This document shows, piece after piece, positions 42,151-49,794 of a DNA stretch of 64,000 nucleotides. Position 1 is the first letter of the stretch. Each line of letters begins with the position of its first letter. Both the position numbers and the translations under genes were made by a program. Source of the DNA: Phycisphaerales bacterium (GTDB lineage Bacteria; Planctomycetota; Phycisphaerae; Phycisphaerales; UBA1924); assembly GCA_016741915.1 (NCBI GenBank), contig JACVCS010000008.1:1-64000 (forward strand), read 5' to 3'. The notes under the pieces are model-generated. The model had not been told where the DNA came from. It searched no databases and saw only the letters and a list, made by a program, of their open reading frames with translations.

Positions 42151-43152
42151 ATGCCCATCGCCCGAGAGCGCCTCACCATCGGAGTCTGCACCTACAACCG
42201 CGGGCCGCAGTTGCTCGACACCCTGCGCTCGATCCTCGCCATCCGCAGCCCGATCGACCCCGAGACGAACCAGCGCCGCATCGCCGAAGTCCTCGTCATC
42301 GACAACAACTGCACCGACGGCACCGCCCAACTCGTCGACTCCCTCATCGCCTCCCGCGCCGCCTCCGCAGCCGCCTCATCCCCAGCCTTCATCCCCCTCC
42401 GCCGCGTCGTTGAACAGCGCCAAGGTCTCGCGCAAGCCCGCCGCCGGGTCTTCGCCGAGGCAACCACCGAACTGATCGCCTTCCTCGACGACGACGTCAT
42501 CGCCGACCAAGCCTGGGGCGAGTCGATCCTCGCCCGCTTTGATGCCGCCCCGCGCGCCGGCGTCGTCGGCTCACGCGTCCGCCTGAGTTTCCAATCAGGC
42601 CCAACACCCCTCGCCCTGCGTTACCGCTCGTTCCTCGCCGAACAGGAAATGGGCACGCAGCCGCTGAACGTCACCGACGCCACCAAGGCCCTTGTCGGTG
42701 CCGCCATGGCCCTGCGCCGAAAAGCCGTCGAAGACTCCGGCTGGCTCGGCCGCCAACTCATGCCCGACCGGCAAGGCCTCGCCCTCTCCAGCGGCGGCGA
42801 CAACGAGCTCTGCATCCGCGTCCGCCGCTCTGGTTGGGAAACCTGGTACGAGCCCGCCGCCATCGTCGATCACCTCATCCCCGCATCACGACAGACCCGC
42901 GAATACCTCGCCCGCCTCGCCGCGGGCATCGGTCTGAGCATCCCGCACATCAAGCTCCTCGCCAACCCCGACGCCAACGCGTACTGGGCAACCTGCCAGC
43001 TCCGCGCCGCACAGACGCGCTACGTCCGCACGCTGCTGCTGGAATGGCGCTCGCAACTCCGCCCGATCCGCCTCGCGGAGCACGAAGGCCGCGTAGAGGG
43101 CTGGCGCAGCGTGATCGAAACCCTCGGCACCACCCCGCCCGCAACAACCTGA
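42151..43152 (+). CDS. Family 2 glycosyltransferase
   Basis: From ATG 42151 the 333-residue product has a GT-A fold: RLTIGVCTYNRGPQLLDTLRS, EVLVIDNNCTDGTAQLV, GLAQARRRVFAEATTELIAFLDDDVIAD (DxD), VGAAMALRRKAVEDSGWL and GGDNELCIRVRRSGWE. It is soluble or peripheral, without clear membrane helices. ATG 42127 is an alternative start, but TATCCT (42137-42142) ends eight bases before 42151 and suggests leaderless transcription. It faces another glycosyltransferase across a repeat-rich gap, so both may serve surface polysaccharide synthesis. Donor and acceptor unknown. Confidence 0.85.
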   Translation: MPIARERLTIGVCTYNRGPQLLDTLRSILAIRSPIDPETNQRRIAEVLVIDNNCTDGTAQLVDSLIASRAASAAASSPAFIPLRRVVEQRQGLAQARRRVFAEATTELIAFLDDDVIADQAWGESILARFDAAPRAGVVGSRVRLSFQSGPTPLALRYRSFLAEQEMGTQPLNVTDATKALVGAAMALRRKAVEDSGWLGRQLMPDRQGLALSSGGDNELCIRVRRSGWETWYEPAAIVDHLIPASRQTREYLARLAAGIGLSIPHIKLLANPDANAYWATCQLRAAQTRYVRTLLLEWRSQLRPIRLAEHEGRVEGWRSVIETLGTTPPATT

Positions 43153-43198
43153 ACCACAACCAGCCGCGGCGACGAAGCCCCATCGCACACGCTCGCAT

Positions 43199-43230
43199 CA
43201 CTGAGCCACTGAGCCACTCAGCCACTTCTG
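43199..43230 (+). repeat. 8-bp tandem array CACTGAGC (three to four units)
   Basis: CACTGAGC at 43199 and 43207, CACTCAGC at 43215 and a decayed unit at 43223, followed by a repeated CTGCTTTGCC. It fills part of the gap between convergent glycosyltransferase genes. Confidence 0.8.
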
Positions 43231-43285
43231 CTTTGCCTCTCTGCTGCTTTGCCATGTGCTGCTTTCACCCCACCGCGTCGGCGGA

Positions 43286-44347
43286 TCAAGTTCTGCGCCG
43301 CTCCCGCCGCACCTCCAAAACCCGCCGGGCAAACTCGTCAACATCTTCGACCACCGGGTGCGGGCTCAGCACGCGGATGTGCCCTTGCACGTCGCGCCCG
43401 AGGTGGTTGATCACCCCGCCGCCGACATACGAAGCCCACATGCTGAACGTGCTGGGCGGGCCGATGATCCCGGGCAGCTCGGCCATGCGGTACAGATCAT
43501 CCAGCGCACTCGCCCGCGAGAAAACCACGTCGAGCCCCGCCCGCTCAAACTCCGCCGCCGCGAGCGACTCGTCGGAAAAAACCACAAAGCGCACGTTCGT
43601 TCTCGTGTCGTCACCCGCGCCGCCGCCATTCGTCGAACTCGCCCGCACAACCGCATCGCGCACGCTCACCATCCGCTGCACGTACGCGCTCACCTCATGG
43701 TGCCACGCCCCGCCCAAGTGACCGGCGTAATCCGTCCGCCGGATGTGCGCCGCGATCACCACAACCCCCGCCTGATCAACCCCGCACGAAGCCGCGAACG
43801 CCCGCGCCCGCTCACGCACACCCGCCCGCGGCTGCAACACCCGCAGAATCTCTCCACGATACTTCGTCAGCCCCGCCGGATTCCGCACATACCAACCCAT
43901 CACGAGCACATCACTCGCGCCAGTACCGCCGCCGATCAATCCGCTCGGCTCCGCATCAACAGTGGGGGGCAGTTCCACCAGCCGCTCGATGGTGTCACCT
44001 TTCACCAACGCAAGCGCCCCACCATCCTGAACCCGAGCCCGCAGCGCACGCAGCCGCCGCTTGATCAGCCGCTGTCCCAGACCATCCGCCGTGCGTGCCA
44101 ACCACCCTTCACCACCGCTGCCGGCCTTCGCCAACCAAGCCGCGGCCATCCCCGACAGCCCCGTCAGCCCCGCACGCGCAAACGCCTCCGCACGCGGGAA
44201 ATCCCCGCAATACGCATAAAAGCTCGGGTTCTCGAGCACGTGCCCGCGCTCCAGGCACCACGCGTACACCGCCGCAAAGTTCAGCAGCTTGTTCCCCAGC
44301 CGCCCACCGGAATCCAGAATGATCACGCGTCGCCCGCTCACAGGCAC
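43286..44347 (-). CDS. Glycosyltransferase family 11-like (fucosyltransferase-type) protein
   Basis: The roughly 353-residue product has the GT11-like N-terminal block VIILDSGGRLGNKLLNFAAV, the donor-binding HIRRTDYAGHLGG in the middle and VVFSDES with GPPSTFSMWASYVGGG near the C-terminus. These match alpha-1,2-fucosyltransferase-type enzymes that use GDP-fucose, though donor and acceptor are unverified. GTG 44347 is preferred as start because the frame upstream runs back through the hppA terminator; GTG 44371 is the alternative. Insertions (GSGGEGWLARTADGLG, TNGGGAGDDTR) look low-complexity. It converges with the other glycosyltransferase. Confidence 0.75.
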   Translation of the reverse strand: MPVSGRRVIILDSGGRLGNKLLNFAAVYAWCLERGHVLENPSFYAYCGDFPRAEAFARAGLTGLSGMAAAWLAKAGSGGEGWLARTADGLGQRLIKRRLRALRARVQDGGALALVKGDTIERLVELPPTVDAEPSGLIGGGTGASDVLVMGWYVRNPAGLTKYRGEILRVLQPRAGVRERARAFAASCGVDQAGVVVIAAHIRRTDYAGHLGGAWHHEVSAYVQRMVSVRDAVVRASSTNGGGAGDDTRTNVRFVVFSDESLAAAEFERAGLDVVFSRASALDDLYRMAELPGIIGPPSTFSMWASYVGGGVINHLGRDVQGHIRVLSPHPVVEDVDEFARRVLEVRRERRRT

Positions 44348-44386
44348 AGAGGATAGCTCAATCGCACGCACAACCAACCAACGAAA

Positions 44387-44414
44387 AAGGCCCCGGCAAT
44401 CACGCCGGGGCCTT
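44387..44414 (-). terminator. Terminator downstream of the pyrophosphatase gene
   Basis: AAGGCCCCGGC (44387-44397) and GCCGGGGCCTT (44404-44414) form an 11-bp stem with a six-base loop. On the minus strand it is followed by TTTTTCGTT. It lies about 75 bases after the hppA stop. Confidence 0.9.
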
Positions 44415-44444
44415 GAACTTCCAATCACTTCTCGCAAGGTCCGC

Positions 44445-44484
44445 GGTCCCAAGGTCCCAAGGTCCCTCGATCCCTCGATCCCTT
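44445..44484 (+). repeat. 8-bp tandem array (GGTCCCAA / GATCCCTC units)
   Basis: Five ungapped 8-base units, the first three GGTCCC-type and the last two GATCCCTC and GATCCCTT. They end a few bases before the hppA stop codon region. The GATCCCTC unit is the inverted form of the array next to ftsY. Confidence 0.85.
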
Positions 44485-44488
44485 CCCC

Positions 44489-47362
44489 TCAATGCTTCGC
44501 CGAACCGCCCTTATCGATCATCATCCCGTAGAAGCTGCGGTACACGAAGAACATCGAGATCAGCAGGAAGACCGCCGACAGCACATACGTCAGCGTCGTG
44601 TGCTTAAAGCCCGGCTCCTTCACGTGGATCGCCAGCTCAACCGCCAGCAGGCCGAAGAGCGTGGTGAACTTGATCACCGGGTTCAGCGCCACGCTGGAGG
44701 TGTCCTTGAACGGGTCGCCCACCGTATCGCCCACCACGCACGCCGCGTGCAGATCGCTGCCCTTTCCGCGGCCCGTACCCTTGAACTCCGGATCCGTCTC
44801 GACGATCTTCTTGGCGTTGTCCCACGCGCCGCCCGCGTTGGCCATGAACATCGCCTGGTACAACCCGAAGAGCGCAATGGCGATCAGGTACCCGATGAAG
44901 AAGAACGGCTCAATAAACGCGAAGGCCAGCGTGCCGAAGAAGACACCCAGGAAGATGTTGAACATGCCCTTCTGCGCGTACTCCGTGCAGATGGTCACGA
45001 CCTTCTTGCTGTCCTCCACGCTCGCCTTGGTCGAACCCTCGAGCTTGATATTCGCCTTGATGAACTCCACCGCGCGGTACGCACCGGTGGTCACCGCCTG
45101 CGTGCTGGCGCCCGTGAACCAGTAGATCACCGCACCGCCGGTGATCAGACCGAGCAGGAACGGCGCGTGCAGCAGGCTCAGCTTGTCGAGGTTCGTCTGC
45201 AAACCGCCGGTGAGCACCACGATGATCGAGAAGATCATCGTCGTCGCACCGACCACCGCGGTACCGATCAGCACGGGCTTGGCCGTCGCTTTGAAGGTGT
45301 TGCCCGCGCCGTCGTTCTCTTCCAGATACTCCTTGCCCTTCTCAAAGTCGGGCTCGAAGCCGAAGTCACGCTTGATCTCCTCCTTGATCCCGGGCGTGGT
45401 CTCGATCGTCGAAAGCTCAAAGACGCTCTGGGCGTTGTCGGTCACGGGGCCATAGCTGTCCACCGCGATGGTCACCGGGCCCATGCTCAGGAACCCGAAG
45501 GCCACCAGACCGAAGGCAAAGACCGCCGGCGCCAGCATGATCCGCTCAAGCCCCAGCGTGCTGATGGCGTACGCACCGCCCATCAGGGCGATGATCGCCA
45601 TGCCCAGCCAGTACGCGCTGAAGTTACCCGCAACCAAACCCGACAGGATGTTCAGCGAGGGGCCGCCCTGCTCGGAGCTCTTCACCACCTCGCGAACGTG
45701 CCGGCTCTCAACGCTCGTGAACGCCTTCACTAGCTCGGGGATGATCGCGCCCGCGGCCGTGCCGCACGAGATAATCGCCGCGAGCATCCACCACAAGCTG
45801 GGATCAAGGTCGTACTTCGTCGCCGCCTCACCGCCGAGCATCAGGTAGCTCGCCGCAAAGGTCAGTGCGATCGACACGAAGCTCGTGATGAACACCAGGT
45901 TCGTCAGCGGCTTCTCGAAGTTCATCTTCCCGGCGTTGCCATAGCTCGCCTTCGCGATCCCCTCGTTGACGAAGTACGAAACCGCGCTGGCGATGACCAT
46001 CAAAATACGCATCACGAAGAGCCAGACCAGCATCTTGATCTGGATCGTCTGGGTCTTCTCAACCGCCGGTTTTACCGCCGCCTCAGCAGCAGCCACCACC
46101 GCGGGGTTCTTCACGTCCGCCGCGAGGGTCTGCAACTTCGCCTTCTCGACGTTGTTCTTCGAAAGCTCCGCACGCTTGGTCAGCGCCGCCTCAAAGGCCG
46201 GGTTCACCTTCGACCCGTCCGTGTTCTTCGCCGTGATGTCGTAGATGCTCGTCGCGTACGCATACGACACCATCCGCGGCGTCTCCTGCGTCCCAAGGTT
46301 CACTTCCTTCGGCGCAAACAGGCTGGGCGTCACCGCGATCATCGTGAAGACGATCAGCGCCACCCCCGTCACGCCGTAGGTCTCAAAGCCGTCCGCCGAG
46401 GGACCGACACTGTCGCCGGCGTTGTCACCGACACAGTCCGCGATCACGCCCGGGTTCCGCGCGTCGTCTTCCTTGATCTTGAAGACGATCTTCATCAGGT
46501 CGCTGCCGATGTCGGCGATCTTCGTAAAGATGCCGCCCGCGATACGCAGCGCCGCCGCACCCAGCGACTCGCCGATGGCAAAGCCGATGAGGCACGCCCC
46601 CGCCAGATCGCTGGGCAGGAGCAGCAGAATCGCCAGCATGATCAGCAGTTCAACGGAGATGAGCATCATGCCGATAGACATACCCGCCTTCAGCGGGATG
46701 GCATAGCACGGGAAGGGCTTGCCCTTGAGGCTGGCAAACGCCGTGCGCGAGTTGGCGAAGGTGTTCACGCGGATGCCGTACCACGCAACCGCGTACGAGC
46801 CCAGCACGCCGATGACCGCGAAGAGCAGGATCAGCGCCACGCGATCGATCGGGAAGCCCACGCGGAACTCGCCCGTGTCGGCGTTGATGATCGAGGTCGG
46901 CGCAAACATGCCGAAGTACACCGCGGCAATCGCCCCGATGAAGATGAAGAGCTGCGCCAGGAACTTGCCCTGCTGGATCATGTACGCCTTGCAGGTCGTA
47001 TAGATCAGCTCGCTGACCTCCAGCATGCTCTTGTGCACCGGCAGCTTCTTCAGCTGCATGAAGATCACCGCGCCGAAGAGCAGGCCCAACGCACTGACGC
47101 CGAAGCCCACCAGCAGCAGGTCGTGCCCGCCGACGCCGAAGAACTTCACGTTGTTCAGATCGGGGATGACCAGGTTGGCCTCGCCGCCCGGCTTCTGAAA
47201 GACCGGTGCCTCCACCCCTCCGGTCGGTCCGCTCGCCAACGCCGACCCGGGGCTGATGAGCCCCAGAACAGCCGCCAGCACCGCCAGAAGCATCCAACGC
47301 CCAAGAGCGAGGCGTTGCATCCCCGCCAGCGCTCCGCCGCTCCGTTGCACGAGTTTCGTCAT
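44489..47362 (-). CDS. hppA: Membrane proton-translocating pyrophosphatase
   Basis: The enzyme hydrolyses pyrophosphate and pumps H+ (or Na+) across the membrane. From ATG 47362 it has 957 residues with about 16 membrane segments. The catalytic signature is VIADCVGDNAGDSVGPSADGFETYG, where the family usually shows DNVGDNVGDCAGMAADLFE, so this is a divergent version. GNTFKATAK corresponds to the K+-dependence site; the Lys there is typical of K+-independent enzymes, but the second position is Ala rather than Thr. A cleavable-looking leader (residues 1-45) and an insert near 330-390 make it longer than common 670-800-residue forms. A terminator follows. Confidence 0.92.
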   Translation of the reverse strand: MTKLVQRSGGALAGMQRLALGRWMLLAVLAAVLGLISPGSALASGPTGGVEAPVFQKPGGEANLVIPDLNNVKFFGVGGHDLLLVGFGVSALGLLFGAVIFMQLKKLPVHKSMLEVSELIYTTCKAYMIQQGKFLAQLFIFIGAIAAVYFGMFAPTSIINADTGEFRVGFPIDRVALILLFAVIGVLGSYAVAWYGIRVNTFANSRTAFASLKGKPFPCYAIPLKAGMSIGMMLISVELLIMLAILLLLPSDLAGACLIGFAIGESLGAAALRIAGGIFTKIADIGSDLMKIVFKIKEDDARNPGVIADCVGDNAGDSVGPSADGFETYGVTGVALIVFTMIAVTPSLFAPKEVNLGTQETPRMVSYAYATSIYDITAKNTDGSKVNPAFEAALTKRAELSKNNVEKAKLQTLAADVKNPAVVAAAEAAVKPAVEKTQTIQIKMLVWLFVMRILMVIASAVSYFVNEGIAKASYGNAGKMNFEKPLTNLVFITSFVSIALTFAASYLMLGGEAATKYDLDPSLWWMLAAIISCGTAAGAIIPELVKAFTSVESRHVREVVKSSEQGGPSLNILSGLVAGNFSAYWLGMAIIALMGGAYAISTLGLERIMLAPAVFAFGLVAFGFLSMGPVTIAVDSYGPVTDNAQSVFELSTIETTPGIKEEIKRDFGFEPDFEKGKEYLEENDGAGNTFKATAKPVLIGTAVVGATTMIFSIIVVLTGGLQTNLDKLSLLHAPFLLGLITGGAVIYWFTGASTQAVTTGAYRAVEFIKANIKLEGSTKASVEDSKKVVTICTEYAQKGMFNIFLGVFFGTLAFAFIEPFFFIGYLIAIALFGLYQAMFMANAGGAWDNAKKIVETDPEFKGTGRGKGSDLHAACVVGDTVGDPFKDTSSVALNPVIKFTTLFGLLAVELAIHVKEPGFKHTTLTYVLSAVFLLISMFFVYRSFYGMMIDKGGSAKH

Positions 47363-47837
47363 GAGAGACAAGATCAGCCTCCGTCCTTGTCGTTGTCTAT
47401 TCGCCGAGCCGACCGACAACCGGCCTCATCCCGGCACACGGATAGTCCTAAGCCACGATCCCCACAGCCGAGCACGCAAGCCCTAGGGCCCCCGAACGGG
47501 GACCACAACCATAACAAGCTCCCCCCGATTTGGAAAGTACCCCCAGCCATCCACGCCTCGCAAATCCCCCATACAGAGCCCCCAACCCCGTCCCTGTCGC
47601 CTCAGCCAGACCCCGCTCTACCACGCAGCCCAAACCCTTCCTTCGCCCACAGCCGCACTCCGCTGAGTCACCACTCTCCCAGCACAAAGAAAAAACCCGC
47701 GGCACATCGCCGCGGGTTCGCTCAAATCATCGTTCACGCTCAGACGAACCCAGCCACAAGCCGCCCGCAAGCACGTCAACCACCCGCGCAGCCACAGCCG
47801 CGAAGGCGATCGTCGAGCAGCGGACCTGCCTGAGAAA
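47363..47837. other. Non-coding region between hppA and rpsU
   Basis: It holds the ribosome binding site and probable promoter of hppA at its left end and the rpsU terminator at 47694-47718. Between them (about 47470-47690) the sequence is C-rich and I see no gene, repeat or RNA. Confidence 0.5.
47694..47718 (-). terminator. Terminator after rpsU
   Basis: AACCCGCGG (47694-47702) and CCGCGGGTT (47710-47718) pair around seven bases. On the minus strand TTTTTTCTTT follows. Confidence 0.9.
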
Positions 47838-48065
47838 TCAGCCCTTGCTGATACGGCTGGGCTTCTCGCCCGCCAGTTCCATCGCCTCGCGGATCCGCCG
47901 GCCGATGGCCTTCCGCATGTCCCGACGACGACGCTCCGAGGGCTTCTCGTAGTATTCCTTCCGCTTGATGTCCTTCGTGAGCCCTTCCTTTTCACAGAGC
48001 TTCTTGAAACGACGGAGCATCTGGTCGGTGGATTCGCCGCTGCGGGCCTTGACACGGATCGCCAT
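47838..48065 (-). CDS. rpsU: 30S ribosomal protein S21
   Basis: The 75-residue basic protein starts MAIRVKARSGESTDQML and contains RRFKKLCEKEGLTKDIKRKEYYEKPSERRRRD, the bS21 core, with a longer Arg/Lys-rich C-terminus (KAIGRRIREAMELAGEKPSRI). It binds the small subunit near the anti-Shine-Dalgarno region and promotes initiation. The ATG at 48065 is chosen over one four codons earlier because bS21 starts there and GAGG is correctly spaced. It is transcribed alone, divergent from a lipoprotein gene. Confidence 0.95.
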   Translation of the reverse strand: MAIRVKARSGESTDQMLRRFKKLCEKEGLTKDIKRKEYYEKPSERRRRDMRKAIGRRIREAMELAGEKPSRISKG

Positions 48066-48245
48066 AGAAATCCTCAATCCAATCTTGTGCGGTCACATTT
48101 CCGCGCAGGCCATGCCCGCACGCCCGCCGAGACGGGCCCCAATCAAAGGGCCCATCCCTCCCCGGGTCAAGCCCCCTTCCCTCCGACCCTTTCAAAACCC
48201 CGACCTTCTCCAGCCAGCCCCGCCCTTCAACCGATTCATTCCCCT

Positions 48246-48698
48246 GTGTTCAACCTCCCTCCCAACCCTCGGTCCCGCCGGCTCGCCCGACTGGCCCGCC
48301 GTCTCGCGGCCTACGGGTTTTCCCTCGCCTTCACACTTTCCCTTCTCCCGGGCTGTCAATCCCGTGTCGTCCCCGTTGGTGCCGACGGCCAGCCCGCCTC
48401 CTTCGTCCTCGGCACCCTCACCACCGACCTCGGCCCCGAGTACGACGTCCTGACCATCCAAGCCGCCGCGGAACAGGCCCTCCTCCGCCGCGGATACGTC
48501 ATCACCCGCCGAACCAGCACGCAGCGCGAAGCCCGCCTGACGGGCGAATACGCCGGCGGGCGCGACGGCGCCGCCTGCGACATCACCGTCTTCAACCTCC
48601 ACACCGGTAGCCGCGTCCAGATCACCGTCCGCCCGCTGGGCGACCTTGCCGAGAGCCAATCCGTCATGGATGCAACGCTCACGATCTTGGGCAAATAG
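48246..48698 (+). CDS. DUF3568-like lipoprotein
   Basis: From GTG 48246 the product has 150 residues. A basic start (RSRRLARLARR), hydrophobic core (AAYGFSLAFTLSL) and lipobox LPGC mark a lipoprotein. The mature domain (about 50-150) has GTLTTDLGPEYDVLTIQAAAEQALLRRGYVI and VQITVRPLGDLAESQSVMDATL, a pattern seen in DUF3568-type small envelope proteins. Upstream in-frame sequence (48087-48245) is Pro-rich and non-coding in style. It is followed closely by the sorted protein gene, with a possible shared message. Function unknown. Confidence 0.7.
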   Translation: MFNLPPNPRSRRLARLARRLAAYGFSLAFTLSLLPGCQSRVVPVGADGQPASFVLGTLTTDLGPEYDVLTIQAAAEQALLRRGYVITRRTSTQREARLTGEYAGGRDGAACDITVFNLHTGSRVQITVRPLGDLAESQSVMDATLTILGK

Positions 48699-48828
48699 GC
48701 TCAGAATCACCCTTGATTCTGCGGGCTGTCCCACGAACTCCAGAAATCCGCTGGCGAAGCCTGTTTCACGGGTTAACTTCTCATCGTCGTGTCGTGAGGA
48801 GTTCTTTTCTCATTTGGGAGGTTCCCCT

Positions 48829-49470
48829 ATGTCCCTGTCTGTGCGCGCGCTCGTGTCCCTTTCCATCGTGGGGGCTTTCGCCTCCGTCGCTTCCGCCCAA
48901 ATCACCAACGGCGGCTTCGAACAGCCCAACACCGGGTTCCAATCCGTCGCCAGCGGCCAAACCTTCGGCGGCTGGACCAACCTTGGCCCCGGCAACATCG
49001 AGTTCGTTCAGGCGGTTGCGAACCCCAACCTTCCCAACCTGCAGTTCTCCGCTTTCGAAGGCCAGTACTGGATCGACCTCGTGGGCACCCAGCAGCCCAG
49101 CGCCATCAGCCAGACGCTGACCAACCTCGAGTCCGGCAGCTTCTACCGCATCAGTTGGGCACAAGCCGGCAACGTCTGGGGCGGCAACTTCGCCTTCACC
49201 ATGCAGGTGCTCTGGAACGGCACCGTCGTCGCCGAGAACACGCAGATCCACGGCGGCAACAACGGGCAGTTCATGAACTGGGTCGAACGCTCCGTCATCG
49301 TGCAGGCCAACCTGGAAAACGATCTCAACGTACTGACCTTCCGCGCCATCACGGGCGGCAGCGCCCGCGGTCCGGCCCTCGATGCCGTCAGCATCACGCT
49401 CGTCCCCGCCCCCGGCGCCGCCGCGATGCTGGGCCTGGGCACGCTGCTGGTCGCCCGTCGCCGTCGGTGA
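48829..49470 (+). CDS. Secreted choice-of-anchor C-type protein with sorting tail
   Basis: The 213-residue product starts at ATG 48829 after GGGAGG. A signal peptide (about 1-22, ASVASAQ) is followed by a DUF642/choice-of-anchor C-like beta domain: ITNGGFEQPN, FGGWTNLGPGNIEFV, GQYWIDLVGTQQPSAISQTL and YRISWAQAGN. The end is VPAPGAAAMLGLGTLLVARRRR in style, with a Pro motif, a hydrophobic helix and Arg4, the same tail type as the protein at 20830. It is probably sorted and anchored or released at the envelope; carbohydrate binding is suggested by the domain family only. Confidence 0.85.
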   Translation: MSLSVRALVSLSIVGAFASVASAQITNGGFEQPNTGFQSVASGQTFGGWTNLGPGNIEFVQAVANPNLPNLQFSAFEGQYWIDLVGTQQPSAISQTLTNLESGSFYRISWAQAGNVWGGNFAFTMQVLWNGTVVAENTQIHGGNNGQFMNWVERSVIVQANLENDLNVLTFRAITGGSARGPALDAVSITLVPAPGAAAMLGLGTLLVARRRR

Positions 49471-49505
49471 ACGAAACAACAGCCGTCAACCCGTTGCCTT
49501 CAACT

Positions 49506-49550
49506 CAACACCAACGCAAAGGCCCGGAGTGCTCGTTGCTCCGGGCCTTT
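49506..49550 (+). repeat. Left 45-bp direct repeat, with terminator hairpin
   Basis: Begins CAACACCAACGCAAAGG and matches 51998-52042 at 44 of 45 positions. It contains the perfect stem AAAGGCCCGGAG (49518-49529) / CTCCGGGCCTTT (49539-49550) followed by TT, so here it acts as the terminator of the sorted protein gene. Confidence 0.9.
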
Positions 49551-49552
49551 TT
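49518..49552 (+). terminator. Terminator of the choice-of-anchor gene
   Basis: A 12-bp stem with a nine-base loop, then a T run (49548-49552), 47 bases after the stop. Confidence 0.88.
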
Positions 49553-49689
49553 CTGTCTTCAACGAGCGGTGACAGACCCGCGATGCTGATCGCCGCTCGG
49601 AGCGAAGGTGGACGGAGCGTTTTGGAAAAAAGTGCAGACCGCGACTCTGGCGCGCCAGCGCGATTGCATCAACGAGGCTGGAACGAGAA

Positions 49690-49717
49690 AGCCCCCATCC
49701 AACGTCGGCTGGGGGCT
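49690..49717 (-). terminator. Terminator of the HAF-repeat gene
   Basis: AGCCCCCA (49690-49697) and TGGGGGCT (49710-49717) form an 8-bp stem; minus-strand CTTTCTCG follows. It lies 78 bases beyond the HAF stop. The rest of 49553-49794 shows no gene. Confidence 0.7.
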
Positions 49718-49794
49718 CGTTTGCAACTTGCACAATCAAGCACGTTTACGACGTCAGAGCTTCGTCGTCAACACGTTGGCGTTTCTTTCGGACT

